Assembly: GCA_017416505.1 (NCBI GenBank) | Contig: JAFQCI010000093.1 | Coordinates: 1 to 64,000, forward strand | DNA length: 64,000 nt | Direction: 5' to 3' | Source: Lachnospiraceae bacterium | GTDB lineage: Bacteria; Bacillota_A; Clostridia; Lachnospirales; Lachnospiraceae | Part shown: in pieces, positions 54,089 through 63,833 of the stretch | How the letters are laid out: each line of letters begins with the position of its first letter | How positions within the stretch are numbered: position 1 is the first letter of the stretch | Translations under genes and position numbers: made by a program | Notes under the pieces: generated by a model | Seen by the model: only the letters and a program-made list of their open reading frames with translations | Database searches by the model: none | What the model was told of the DNA's origin: nothing

Positions 54089-54776
54089 CCCCCCACACCG
54101 TTTTTATAAACTTCGGCTTTCTGGCAGGCTCCTGCATCTTCTCTCTTATTCTTGCAATATGTGCCATTACCGTATTGTTTTGGTCTAAATATTTTTCTCC
54201 CCAGACTGCCTCGAACAATTCCTCAGAAGAAACCACACTACCCTTATGGCTGCACAAATACCATAAAATATTAAATTCTATCGGTGTAAAGGTAATTTCC
54301 TTCCCATTCAGACAACATTTATGACTACTTTTTGATATATGCAACCCACGGATATCCATTTCTTCTATCTCTCTTGTAACTGCGGTTTCTGCTATATTAT
54401 ATTGGGTATAACGGCGTAACTGTGTTTTCACACGGGCAACCAGTTCCAAAGGATTAAAAGGCTTTGTAATATAATCGTCTGCACCTAAAGTGAGACCTGT
54501 AATTTTATCAATATCCTCCACCTTGGCAGTCAACATAATAATAGGGAATAGATGTTTCTCCCGAATCCGCTTACATAATGTAAATCCATCCATATCCGGC
54601 AGCATAACATCCAAAACCGCCACGGCAAGTTCCGGTTCCCGTTCTACACAAGCCAAGGCTTCTGTTGCATTATAATACTTTAGCACCTCATATCCGTCAT
54701 TTTTTAAATAGACCTCCACAAGGTCTGCAATTGCTTCCTCATCATCCACAATTAATATTTTCTCTTTCACTATCAT
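54069..54776 (-). CDS. VanR-type OmpR-family response regulator
   Basis: The 235-residue product starts after GGGAG and has a receiver (ILIVDDEEAIADLVEVYL, AVAVLDVMLPDMDG, YITKPFNPLE) and a winged helix (GSVVSSEELFEAVWG, NNTVMAHIARIREKM, IKTVWGVGYTID). These motifs match VanR. It lies first in a pair with the VanS-like kinase. Likely targets are envelope genes such as the C39 peptidase downstream or the surface protein upstream; no binding site was identified. Confidence 0.88.
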   Translation of the reverse strand: MIVKEKILIVDDEEAIADLVEVYLKNDGYEVLKYYNATEALACVEREPELAVAVLDVMLPDMDGFTLCKRIREKHLFPIIMLTAKVEDIDKITGLTLGADDYITKPFNPLELVARVKTQLRRYTQYNIAETAVTREIEEMDIRGLHISKSSHKCCLNGKEITFTPIEFNILWYLCSHKGSVVSSEELFEAVWGEKYLDQNNTVMAHIARIREKMQEPARKPKFIKTVWGVGYTID

Positions 54777-54871
54777 CTTACTCCCTATTTATCCTATTCT
54801 GTATAATAATCTGCTTGAAATTCTGTTTTCTTCATTTTATTGACAAAGAAGTTTATATAAAATGAAAAGAC

Positions 54872-54893
54872 CTCCGGGAGTCTTCTCCCGGAG
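54872..54893 (-). terminator. Terminator of surface-protein gene
   Basis: CTCCGGGAG and CTCCCGGAG form a 9-bp GC-rich stem with a 4-base loop, with flanking AAGA/TCTT pairs and a T-rich run on the leftward strand. Confidence 0.85.
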
Positions 54894-54904
54894 ATTCTTA
54901 TCTT

Positions 54905-57900
54905 TTACCAGAATTTCTTACGGAATCTTAAAAAGAGTCCTGCACCACCTGCTCCTAAAGAAGCAGTTGCAGCGGTTGCAGCCAAAGCAGTTTTCACCTT
55001 TATATTCAAAATTGGTATGACTAAATTTAAGAATGTAGTTTCTTTTTTCTCATTGGTCTTACTCTGCTTTGTTGCAACACCATTCTGTGTTTTGTTTCCT
55101 TCTTCTGCATAGACATTACTTTCCAATAAACTTACATCTATGCTTTCATCCATAGTTTCATTTACATTATCATCCATCATGGCATTCATTTCTATGATAG
55201 ATTCTCCCGTATCATTTTTTGCTATATGATTCTCTACCAGCATGGTTTCAATCAAAGCATCCACCTCATTATCCTGCATGGTTTGATAAGCATCTGCTTT
55301 CATTGTTTCTTTACTAGATTGGATTGCACTTTCGGTTTCATAAATAACCGTTTCTGTAGTAGTAGGAACTTTTGTTGCTTTTTCAGTTTTTTGCTCCGTC
55401 GTAACAATTTCTGTAGTAATTACTTCTTCCGTAGTAACCACTGCTTCCTGTGTACTTACTGGTTCTTCCGTACTGACTTTGCCTTCCTCAGTACTGATAC
55501 CTTCTTCGCTACTCACTTCGCTACTTACACTATCCTCTGTACTTCCTGATTCTTCCGTACTGATTTCATCTTCCTCACTATTTTCAGTTTCTTCGGTGGT
55601 ACTTTCTTCTGTGCTACTTTTCTCATCCTCTTCAACATCACCACTTGATGGGAAGAATTTTCTGATTGCACTGATACTATCAGAAGTCGCAGCGACTTTA
55701 ACGATATTGTCATCCACTTCTATCAATGTAAAGGTGGAATTTGCATCCTTATGATATTCTTCTATAAAGGTATCCTTCTCCCCTATCTTATATAGATGAC
55801 GGAAAATAAGTGCATCTTCTGCCAGAAGATAGGTATTATAGTCGGACCTGATAACATCCTTTTCTTTAAAGAAGATATTCGTTCCATTGGTCTGTTCAAT
55901 AAAATATAATCTACGTGGATTATAAACCGTATTATGATGGAAATAAATATCCGTATCTTCTATGTTATATCCCCAGAATAAGATATGAGCCACATCATAC
56001 TTATCTGCTCTCGCATCATGACCCCATCCACGTCCTACATTGATTGAAATATTATTGGTAAATTCATAACCCTTTACTCCAGTAGCAGAACCGCTTTCCC
56101 AAATTTCAGAGTCATGGGAATTCTGGACAAAAACATTGTTCTTTACAGTTACATTCTTTCCAGAACCTGCAGTACCTTGAATCGTAAATCCAACATCGTA
56201 TACATTTCTGATAATATTATTGCGTACTACTAAATTAGAAACATTTGTACCATAAAATTCGATTCCGTTTCCGTATCTTGTAGTACCTTTCAAATAACTT
56301 CCTCCGATATCTTGGATAACATTGTTTGAAAGTTCAACATTTGTAACACTTACCTCTGAATTCAAGAAACCATGTGCTCCCGTACCACAAAGTTTAATAT
56401 TTTCTACCTTCATATTAGATGTTAATATGAACAGATTGGTTTTGGTTGCCAGTTTTAGTTCCCCAAGCTTTTGGTACGGATTGGTGGCAGATTTTATGTA
56501 TAAATAAGTACCATCACAATAAAAATCAAATTCGTTTTCCAACTCAGCTAACGTGCCTTTTTTATTGTAATATTTTACCCCGTTTTTATCCTCCAAAAAT
56601 CCGATATTGGTACTATTCCCATCTGTAGTAGTAAGCCCTGAAAAATACTGGGTATCCGTTAATTTTATCTTGTAAATTCCTTCCCTGTATAACTGCCACG
56701 AATCTTGGGAGTCTACAATTTTATATCCGGATATGGTTGGCATCTCTCCTTCTCCATAAGAAGAAATCTTAGTTATGGAATTATCCAGCTGACTAATGGT
56801 TGGCTCAAAAGTTCCATAGAAGGTGTCACCCTTCTTAAATAAAATTGTATCTCCACTTACATAAGACTTCTTTTTTGCAGTTTCATAGGACATTGGATCA
56901 TTTGCACTGGTTCCTGTTTTAGAAGTTCCCGTACTTGAAACATAGTATGTGGTTTTCTTATTTGTAAGGTCTGATTCTTTTATTGCATTCTTTTCATACA
57001 TTTCTTTATAAGTAACAACCTCTAACTCAGTTCCACTTTTTGAATTCACATAATCAAGAACCTGACTAAGAACATCCTTATCTATTTCAGCATAAGAGTG
57101 AAAATAAAATACCACCCATTGCTGCTTTTCAATTGCTTCATCGATTCTCTTTATGATGGCATCATAATCACTTTTTAAATTACCTAAGCCTGTTCGATAA
57201 TGGTAGTATACCGAATCTAGAACAGCACCCTTTTTATCATATTCTACACCATATAAATCAGAGTAGCTAAAAATAGAGCTTGCCCATCTTTCTGATTCAG
57301 AAGCCCCGGTCACCTGTCCTTTGCCACCTGCTAAAATAATACCATTTACATCAAAACCATAGTAATTAAACATTTGTTTTGTACGAACAAAGAAGGAATA
57401 CATGGTATCATAGTCCGAAAATCCTTCCTGGGTTAATACACCGCCGTTATGGGCAATAATTTCGCCCCCTGCTGCCTCTACTCTTCTTGCAACCTCTAAT
57501 CTGGTTTCTTCCTGGGAAGAAGCATTTTCAATTAATAGTTCTGGAACGGTAGCAAGAACCAAAGGAATATCTTTTTCGATAAACATCTCTGAAAATTCAT
57601 CAATGGAACCCCAGGTATCATCATTTACAAAAGTAATATATGCCTTGTCCGGCTGTTGGTAAACCGTCTTATCTTGTACATAAGCTGCATATTTTTCATT
57701 GATTTCACTTTCCAAATCGGTTCGATTGATTGGAAGTTTATCAAATTCCTTATCCGTCAAATATAATACTTTCTGCAACGTAAAACCCTGGTTATTGTAC
57801 ATAGTTAAATGCATTTTCGTAGCACCTTCTGGTACTGTTATAGTAACACCAGCCTTACTTGCACTTAATGTGTTGGTTAGCATATCACATATCATTTCAT

Positions 57901-58366
57901 CGTTATCATTAAAAAATAATACCGGCGCACAATACGGCATAAAGCTGCCATCTTCATATTTTCCAGTGTATCCAATTCCATATGTCTTAATAAAATATTC
58001 TTCTCCAGCTTTTACCGGTATATAATCTTCCGGTGCTGTTGCCCCCATAGGTGTCAAAGCATCCGCATTAACTGGATGTGGAACCCAGTTATCTGCAAAC
58101 TCTCCCTTCGTAGTCCATACTTTACCTGCTGTAAAATTTGGCAACATCACCTCGTAGACTGTGGTGGTTCCCGTTCCGGATTTTTGTAAATCATATACAT
58201 CTTTGTTTTCTTCATCATGCTGGACGTATATCTTGTCACCAACATCAATCACAGGATTTAATGTCTTAAGTCCTGTATCCTTACCGGCACAACTTGCACC
58301 TATCATAACAATCAATAAAACTACTACCAGTGCTAAAGCAGAAATTGCTACCGTTTTCTTCTTCAT
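54905..58366 (-). CDS. 1153-aa surface protein: deacetylase-like domain plus parallel beta-helix
   Basis: The order is: signal peptide (1-27, ending GASC; the lipobox is poor), a beta-rich N-terminal domain (about 35-225), a polysaccharide-deacetylase-like domain (about 240-465; AYITFVNDDTW, EIIAHNGG, WVVFYFHSYAE), a right-handed beta-helix (about 485-920; NNIIRNVYDVG, NNVFVQNSHDSE), a Glu/Ser/Thr-rich stalk (about 940-1060), and a C-terminal hydrophobic segment ending FLRFRKKFW. There is no LPxTG motif. The tail suggests a membrane-held protein on a wall-spanning stalk. It probably modifies or binds polysaccharide. GGAGAGGAGC precedes the ATG, and it stands alone. Confidence 0.8.
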   Translation of the reverse strand: MKKKTVAISALALVVVLLIVMIGASCAGKDTGLKTLNPVIDVGDKIYVQHDEENKDVYDLQKSGTGTTTVYEVMLPNFTAGKVWTTKGEFADNWVPHPVNADALTPMGATAPEDYIPVKAGEEYFIKTYGIGYTGKYEDGSFMPYCAPVLFFNDNDEMICDMLTNTLSASKAGVTITVPEGATKMHLTMYNNQGFTLQKVLYLTDKEFDKLPINRTDLESEINEKYAAYVQDKTVYQQPDKAYITFVNDDTWGSIDEFSEMFIEKDIPLVLATVPELLIENASSQEETRLEVARRVEAAGGEIIAHNGGVLTQEGFSDYDTMYSFFVRTKQMFNYYGFDVNGIILAGGKGQVTGASESERWASSIFSYSDLYGVEYDKKGAVLDSVYYHYRTGLGNLKSDYDAIIKRIDEAIEKQQWVVFYFHSYAEIDKDVLSQVLDYVNSKSGTELEVVTYKEMYEKNAIKESDLTNKKTTYYVSSTGTSKTGTSANDPMSYETAKKKSYVSGDTILFKKGDTFYGTFEPTISQLDNSITKISSYGEGEMPTISGYKIVDSQDSWQLYREGIYKIKLTDTQYFSGLTTTDGNSTNIGFLEDKNGVKYYNKKGTLAELENEFDFYCDGTYLYIKSATNPYQKLGELKLATKTNLFILTSNMKVENIKLCGTGAHGFLNSEVSVTNVELSNNVIQDIGGSYLKGTTRYGNGIEFYGTNVSNLVVRNNIIRNVYDVGFTIQGTAGSGKNVTVKNNVFVQNSHDSEIWESGSATGVKGYEFTNNISINVGRGWGHDARADKYDVAHILFWGYNIEDTDIYFHHNTVYNPRRLYFIEQTNGTNIFFKEKDVIRSDYNTYLLAEDALIFRHLYKIGEKDTFIEEYHKDANSTFTLIEVDDNIVKVAATSDSISAIRKFFPSSGDVEEDEKSSTEESTTEETENSEEDEISTEESGSTEDSVSSEVSSEEGISTEEGKVSTEEPVSTQEAVVTTEEVITTEIVTTEQKTEKATKVPTTTETVIYETESAIQSSKETMKADAYQTMQDNEVDALIETMLVENHIAKNDTGESIIEMNAMMDDNVNETMDESIDVSLLESNVYAEEGNKTQNGVATKQSKTNEKKETTFLNLVIPILNIKVKTALAATAATASLGAGGAGLFLRFRKKFW

Positions 58367-58504
58367 CTTTTAAGCTCCTCTCCTATTTTCGCACCATTAG
58401 ATACATATATTTTACCATAATTTTGTAGGCAAAACAATCAACAAACTTCCCTCCACAAAAGTTTGTAACTTATGTCCTAAATCCTCACGGTTTCATGTAA
58501 AAAA

Positions 58505-58537
58505 ACACGAAACCATGTTTTCTCCACAGTTTCGTGT
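58505..58537 (-). terminator. Terminator of ferritin-like gene
   Basis: ACACGAAAC (58505-58513) and GTTTCGTGT (58529-58537) form a 9-bp stem followed by seven T on the leftward strand. Confidence 0.85.
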
Positions 58538-58548
58538 CATTGATTGAT

Positions 58549-59121
58549 TTATACTTCTTTTAATAAAGCTTGAAGAATCATAATGTGATACTCTTCGTCC
58601 CTGATGATTCTTCCCAATACAGCCTGAATACCATCGTCCTGTATCATTTTGATATGTACTCTATATTGGTTTATGGCAGCTTTTTCTGATTCTATATTAG
58701 CCATCAGCATTTCTCTTGCATTTTCCTTAAGATTCAAATGCTGAGGAGTCCACATTACCTGCCTGCCATCACGATACTTGGCAGTAAAGGAAATGTTATC
58801 ACCTAACAAAAAAATCATTTCCCCAATTTTTTGCAAATGTATCATTTCTGCCATGGCAATTCCAAGTATGGTTTTCGCCATAGGACACTTATCGCAAGCC
58901 AGGCGGTTCTCATTGTTAATATACTGGGTAATTGCAGATAATTCTGAAATGGAACCACAATAATCAATACTAAGTATGTTTGCATAATTTTGATTTTTTT
59001 CTCTCACCTTAACAGCCGGGTAAGGCAATGCCATCATAATGGGACTTACCTCCCTGAAATTACAGTTTTGTTCCAATATGCTCTCCTTCAAGATAACGTC
59101 TTCGTCCTTCTTTAATACCAT
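58549..59121 (-). CDS. Ferritin-like diiron or dimanganese protein
   Basis: The 190-residue product is a four-helix bundle with the usual metal ligands: Glu in ISELSAITQYI, ExxH in AEMIHLQK, Glu in NIESEKAAINQY and ExxH in DEEYHIMIL. It is related to rubrerythrin-like and manganese-catalase-like (CotJC-type) proteins of clostridia. A CDKCPMAK Cys pair lies between the first two ligand helices. It may detoxify peroxide or store metal. It stands alone between the surface-protein gene and the ABC operon, with its own terminator. Confidence 0.8.
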   Translation of the reverse strand: MVLKKDEDVILKESILEQNCNFREVSPIMMALPYPAVKVREKNQNYANILSIDYCGSISELSAITQYINNENRLACDKCPMAKTILGIAMAEMIHLQKIGEMIFLLGDNISFTAKYRDGRQVMWTPQHLNLKENAREMLMANIESEKAAINQYRVHIKMIQDDGIQAVLGRIIRDEEYHIMILQALLKEV

Positions 59122-59227
59122 GATATGTTAAAAATTAAAAAGCATTCCTACTTCTCGAAACATTCAAACTCTGCTTTGTTAAGACGATTCCTTGCTTCAT
59201 CAAAACATAATTTCCCCTGGAACCTGG

Positions 59228-60361
59228 CTATTTTATCTCCAATCTTTCATATCGACGTTTTCCTAATAAAATACCAAATCCAATCAAGACTGCCGATATC
59301 GCAATACAGATAAATTCACTCCCTGCAAAGGACAAAGATACATCATTTTCCATAAACCAGCCCCCACAGGTAATCCACAAACAAACCGGATTTAAAACAT
59401 TTTTTACTACATCAAAAATTGTCATGGTGTTCCAAAATGCAACAAGAATCAAAGCCATATAAAGTAAACTTTCTACCAGAAAAGTGAAATAGCTGTTTTG
59501 CAATAATAACTGTAATGCAATGGTTATTCCTCCTGCAAGCAAAACCACCAGTAATAAAACTATTATAGAGCAAAGAAAATACTCCCCTTCTGTCAGTTTC
59601 CAGAACGTAATAAAAGGATATATCATCTGCATTCTTGGTTCTGCCATAATGGAAGAGGCAACCGGAACCTTCCAAAGTCCTTCAAAGGATACACATTGAA
59701 AGAAAAAGAAAAAAGTTCCTGCCATTAAGAAACCACCAAATAGAAATCCACTTCCAAGGCCTGCCAAGGCTTTCTTCTGCATAACACCTTTTCCAATTTT
59801 GGTGGCAATCACTACATCTCTGGTTTTGTGAATTCTCTCATAATCCATAAGATATAACACTGCAAGCACCATAAGAATCACCATTTCCACCAGCAGATAC
59901 TTACATACCTTACCATATAGGATATGATGCGTATAATAGACTGCTCCCGGGTAAAATCCATAATTTCCTTCCCCTGAATCTTTGATTTCCTCCACCCGCT
60001 GATTTAATTTTTCATAATTATTCACTAAAAACTTTGCGTATGTTTCTGACAGATTACCTTGTGATAATTTTTGCTTCTTCTCTAAAATATCCAGCATATC
60101 CAGATTATCATACATAGAAATATAAGTTTCCACATACTCCGAATAAAATGCAGAAATATCATCGTTTTTATTGGTAACGTCCCCTTGTTTTTCTAATGTA
60201 ACCCCGTAATCAAGCACCACAGTATGAACTTCTCCTAGTTCCTTCCTGGCTTCTAACCCTCCGACATAATCATAAATGATAACTCCGTTAAAAAACAGAA
60301 ATACCAAAACAATACTCCAAAGCATTAAACTCTTTATCACTTTATAAAATTCTTTATCCAT
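59228..60361 (-). CDS. ABC-2-type permease, second subunit
   Basis: The 377-residue product has a membrane helix at the N terminus, a soluble extracytoplasmic loop (about 35-155) and five more helices (about 160-370). This is the ABC-2 layout with a large first loop. It overlaps the upstream permease gene by eight bases and is the last gene of the operon. Substrate unknown. Confidence 0.78.
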   Translation of the reverse strand: MDKEFYKVIKSLMLWSIVLVFLFFNGVIIYDYVGGLEARKELGEVHTVVLDYGVTLEKQGDVTNKNDDISAFYSEYVETYISMYDNLDMLDILEKKQKLSQGNLSETYAKFLVNNYEKLNQRVEEIKDSGEGNYGFYPGAVYYTHHILYGKVCKYLLVEMVILMVLAVLYLMDYERIHKTRDVVIATKIGKGVMQKKALAGLGSGFLFGGFLMAGTFFFFFQCVSFEGLWKVPVASSIMAEPRMQMIYPFITFWKLTEGEYFLCSIIVLLLVVLLAGGITIALQLLLQNSYFTFLVESLLYMALILVAFWNTMTIFDVVKNVLNPVCLWITCGGWFMENDVSLSFAGSEFICIAISAVLIGFGILLGKRRYERLEIK

Positions 60362-61478
60362 TCTCCTTTTTCAGCTCCCGTTTTATCTTTATCCAGCTTA
60401 TCATTACCATAAAAACAACCCACAAAAACAGACCTGCTACTTCCCCCAATCGCACACGATTTTCACCAAGACCAAACAATAAGGCATTAAAAATTTTCTT
60501 TGCGATATAACATGTCATTCCTCCAATCGGAAGTGCCATCGCAATACCGGAAACATAATTTCCTGCACATCTTCCAATCCAATATGCAAGAATAATACTT
60601 CCTAAAGCAAAAAGCCAGACAGATACCATATTGAACAACATAAACATCCCATATGTAATATCAAACTCTATTCCATTCCATTCGCCAGACACTATCGTGC
60701 AACTCCAGAATACTGACAAGTCTTTCTTTATGAAAACAAAAAGATACACTAGTAATTGAACCAATCCTACCACACCACAAGTACACACACAGGCGACAAA
60801 TTGTTTCTTATATACATTTTTCCCTGTCTTTGTAGTTGCATATAAGGGAAGTACTTTTTTCAAGCGCTCCCGAATCAGATATGGTATTATCAATACAAAG
60901 AAACATATCACAAGCAGAACTGCCATATATTTCATATCTTCCGCTAAAATAAATTTGGCTCCATCCGGAAGCAGAGAAATAGAACCATCTGAAAGAATGG
61001 ATTTTGATCTTTTCGCATAATCAATGAGAGTATCTATGTACTGTATCTCAAAAAATAACTTCGACGATTCTCCTTCTTCAAAAGTAATTCTTAGAATTTC
61101 CTGATAAATCTCTTCCTCTTCCACAGTACGTTCACTTTCATTTTTATCGAGATACTGTCCTTGTTTCTCTATCAAATCATCATAGCTGGTAATTCCGGCA
61201 TCTTCCATCACAGTATTTCCTGCAACACTTTCCCCCCATGCTTTCTTTAGTTCTTCCTTTTTATCTTCCATAACAGACAAGTCTGATATTGTCGTTCCAA
61301 ATTCCTTTATAAGCTCTGCTGTAAAAGGCATATCATATGGAGAACTCGTACATTGCCCCCCTGCAGGGTAAATCATTATCTGCGGAAATAATTGATAATA
61401 CAAAAAAGTAAACAACAATAGCACAAAAAGTAACCGTATATCCAATATTTTTTTGCACTCTTTCCCTAAGATTCTCAT
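60354..61478 (-). CDS. ABC-2-type permease, first subunit
   Basis: The 374-residue product has the same plan as its neighbour: one N-terminal helix, a charged external loop (about 30-180) and five helices (about 185-365). ATG overlaps the stop of the ATPase gene (ATGA). Together the two permeases should form a heterodimer with the ATPase. Such systems often handle peptides, lantibiotics or membrane stress. Confidence 0.78.
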   Translation of the reverse strand: MRILGKECKKILDIRLLFVLLLFTFLYYQLFPQIMIYPAGGQCTSSPYDMPFTAELIKEFGTTISDLSVMEDKKEELKKAWGESVAGNTVMEDAGITSYDDLIEKQGQYLDKNESERTVEEEEIYQEILRITFEEGESSKLFFEIQYIDTLIDYAKRSKSILSDGSISLLPDGAKFILAEDMKYMAVLLVICFFVLIIPYLIRERLKKVLPLYATTKTGKNVYKKQFVACVCTCGVVGLVQLLVYLFVFIKKDLSVFWSCTIVSGEWNGIEFDITYGMFMLFNMVSVWLFALGSIILAYWIGRCAGNYVSGIAMALPIGGMTCYIAKKIFNALLFGLGENRVRLGEVAGLFLWVVFMVMISWIKIKRELKKENG

Positions 61479-62347
61479 GACTGCACCTCCTGATAAACTA
61501 CCAGAAATACATCCTCCAGATTCGGACTGCAGCTATTCGCCTCTATTCCTTCAGGAATTCCATCTTCACAGTAATAACGAACCTGAAGATACCCTCTTTC
61601 CTGTCTGGCAGACAACACCAAATGATTTTTTTCAAACTCCGGATAATCCTGCTCATCTACCGGAGATTCAAATACCTTGCCTTCCAATTCCCCACAGATA
61701 TTGGATACTGTATCCATTTTATATAAATGCTTATCCTTAATCATAATGACCTGATTTGCGATGGACTCGATATCCGAAACAATATGGGTAGATAAAATTA
61801 CAATTCTGTCTTTGGATAAGGAAGAAATAATATTTCGAAATCTCACCCTCTCCTTAGGGTCAAGTCCTGCCGTAGGCTCATCCAGAATCAAAATCTTCGG
61901 ATTGTTTAACATTGCCTGGGCAATACCGACCCTTTGTATCATACCACCGGAGAATTTCTTCATTTTTTTATTTGCCACCTCGGACAAACCAACCATTTCC
62001 AAAAGTTCAGCTATTTTTTCCTTTAAGCCCTCTTTTGGCATTCCTTTTAAGGCCGCCAGATAATCCAAATACTGAGTTGGGGTATTATTTTTATAATATC
62101 CAAACTGCTGAGGCAAATATCCAATCAAATCCCGGTATGCTTCTCCCATTTTTTCAATAAGCATGCCATCATAAAGTATTTCTCCTTCTGTCGGAAATAA
62201 AAGGGTTGTCATCATCTTAATTAAAGTTGTTTTCCCTGCCCCATTAGGTGCCAACATTCCATATAAACCATTTTCCATTTCTAAATTAATATCGCAAACC
62301 GCATGGAATTTACCATAATCCTTGCTAATATGAGTAAGTGTAAGCAT
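61475..62347 (-). CDS. ABC transporter ATP-binding protein
   Basis: The 290-residue product has Walker A GPNGAGKTT-like GANGAGKTT motif (read APNGAGKTT), Q-loop YLPQQFGYY, signature FSGGMIQRVGIAQAM, Walker B ILILDEPTAGLDP and H-loop VILSTHIVSDI. It belongs to the CcmA/BcrA type. The C-terminal 70 residues end LEDVFLVVYQE. It overlaps the membrane-protein gene before it by 23 bases and the permease after it by four. Confidence 0.9.
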   Translation of the reverse strand: MLTLTHISKDYGKFHAVCDINLEMENGLYGMLAPNGAGKTTLIKMMTTLLFPTEGEILYDGMLIEKMGEAYRDLIGYLPQQFGYYKNNTPTQYLDYLAALKGMPKEGLKEKIAELLEMVGLSEVANKKMKKFSGGMIQRVGIAQAMLNNPKILILDEPTAGLDPKERVRFRNIISSLSKDRIVILSTHIVSDIESIANQVIMIKDKHLYKMDTVSNICGELEGKVFESPVDEQDYPEFEKNHLVLSARQERGYLQVRYYCEDGIPEGIEANSCSPNLEDVFLVVYQEVQS

Positions 62348-63104
62348 ACTTTTTTCCTTCCTTTCGAATATACATTATAATGCGAACGAAACATACAGAA
62401 GTTACCATAACATGAACTGCCATTGGTATTGCTTCAAAAATAAAGTGATATAGGTTGTTATCGGTTCTCATCATTACAATGCAAAAAGCACACCATATGG
62501 CTATCAGAACTCCAATATAACGACCATTTCCCAGTTTATGACACAAATAAATGGATAGTGCTGCGAACAGAAACATACTGCTAATAGCCGCAGCTCCAAT
62601 CCTCCAGAGTTCCTGTGCGGAATATCCCTTTAAAAAGAATAAGAGTATAACATTGAAAAGAATTGCAACAATACTGGAATAAAACATTCTAAGGCTTGTG
62701 ATGTAAGTAAAGGAATAATACATGGTCTTCTTTAGTTCTATCACTTCCGCTTGTTCCTCAGACCAAGATGAAACAAAAGAAAAGACCAAATATAACAGTG
62801 GACAGGCCATCAGTGCCAGAATGCTTTGGATTCTTACATCTTCTTTTGTATCCAGACAAAGGAACATCATCAAGAGATATACCATCCCCGTAACAAGCCA
62901 GGCACTACTACACTGATAAAAAATCACCTTTAACCCAGGCCCCCAGTAGATATCTTTTACCCTTTCTAAGACTGTTTTTTGTTTTGGAATTGCTGCATTT
63001 AAAATCATTTCTTTCTGATGCTTTATCATTGCATCCGAAGGATATTCTATTTCCATCTTAGGAACCTTGATATCCTCCGTTTTATTCTGCATTTCTTTAT
63101 TCAT
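62325..63104 (-). CDS. Six-TM protein encoded after ECF sigma factor (anti-sigma candidate)
   Basis: The 259-residue product has a cytosolic N terminus of about 65 residues followed by six membrane helices (about 68-245). GGAGG lies 9 bases before the ATG, and the gene overlaps the sigma stop by eight bases. It has no permease or ATPase motif. Its place and topology, with a soluble N-terminal region able to contact sigma, suggest an anti-sigma factor or signal receiver, which is inference. It could also be a third transporter subunit. Confidence 0.7.
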   Translation of the reverse strand: MNKEMQNKTEDIKVPKMEIEYPSDAMIKHQKEMILNAAIPKQKTVLERVKDIYWGPGLKVIFYQCSSAWLVTGMVYLLMMFLCLDTKEDVRIQSILALMACPLLYLVFSFVSSWSEEQAEVIELKKTMYYSFTYITSLRMFYSSIVAILFNVILLFFLKGYSAQELWRIGAAAISSMFLFAALSIYLCHKLGNGRYIGVLIAIWCAFCIVMMRTDNNLYHFIFEAIPMAVHVMVTSVCFVRIIMYIRKEGKKYAYTYSY

Positions 63105-63693
63105 CCGGTTCCACCTCCTGTTTGATTTTCCGAATCATGCTGTAAAACCTTGTTTTGATGGTATTTTCTGATAATCCTAATTCCTCTGAAATTTCTGCAA
63201 AAGTCATTTCTTCAAAACATTTCTTTTGAAAAATCTGAATCCACTCACTTTTAAACTGCACTACCACTTCCATGACTCTTTGTATGGTTTCCCGTTTCAT
63301 AACCCCTTCCAAAACATCTGTCACCTGATTTGCATTCTGAAGTCTTTCCTCTGAGATTCCCATTCCCGAACCTTCCTCATCTGCATCTAAGAGAAACGGC
63401 ACTTCCATTTCTCGTTTCTTCCTAGCCAAACTCCGGTAATAATCCGTAATTTTATTCGCTGCCACATGATATGCCCAGGTACGAAAGCTGGCTTTTCTCT
63501 CTTCAAAGGTATGAATTCCCTGTAAAATAGAAATAAAAATCTCCTGGGTTAAATCCATGGAAAGTTCCAAATCACCGGTCTGCCGATAGGTAAACCCATA
63601 GATTTCTTTATAATAGCGTTCCACCAAAATGTCTGCCGCTTCTCTATTTTGTTTTCGCTTTATTTTTCGAACCAACTGGTTGTCCGACTGCAT
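63097..63693 (-). CDS. ECF-type sigma-70 family factor
   Basis: The 198-residue product has region 2 (about 15-85; DLTQEIFISILQGIHTFEERKASFRTWAYHVAANKITDYYR) and region 4 (about 140-195; EMTFAEISEELGLSENTIKTRFYSMIRKI), without regions 1 and 3. It should direct RNA polymerase to its own operon of membrane protein and ABC transporter. The start follows GGAAG. The upstream gap holds TATAAT on the leftward strand near 63722, but no clear -35 was identified. Confidence 0.88.
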   Translation of the reverse strand: MQSDNQLVRKIKRKQNREAADILVERYYKEIYGFTYRQTGDLELSMDLTQEIFISILQGIHTFEERKASFRTWAYHVAANKITDYYRSLARKKREMEVPFLLDADEEGSGMGISEERLQNANQVTDVLEGVMKRETIQRVMEVVVQFKSEWIQIFQKKCFEEMTFAEISEELGLSENTIKTRFYSMIRKIKQEVEPDE

Positions 63694-63784
63694 CTAATTA
63701 TCACTTCCTTTTTTCCGTTCTATTATATATACGAAATAGAAAATAAAAAAGTTTTATATTTTTTATTTTTTTTATCAAAATTAA

Positions 63785-63833
63785 ACTAAAAAAGAACCAA
63801 CCGAACAAGAATGGTTCAAGTTGATTCTTTTTA
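63785..63833 (-). terminator. Hairpin terminator at right edge
   Basis: The leftward strand reads AAGAATCAACTTGAAC, a 7-base loop, then GTTCGGTTGGTTCTT, pairing with some G-U, followed by T6. It would end transcripts entering from the right, just after the relic at 63831-64000. Confidence 0.6.

Noticed and set aside
52955..54776. Vancomycin resistance cluster
   Set aside because: Only VanR/VanS-like genes are present; no ligase, dehydrogenase or dipeptidase genes were found nearby.
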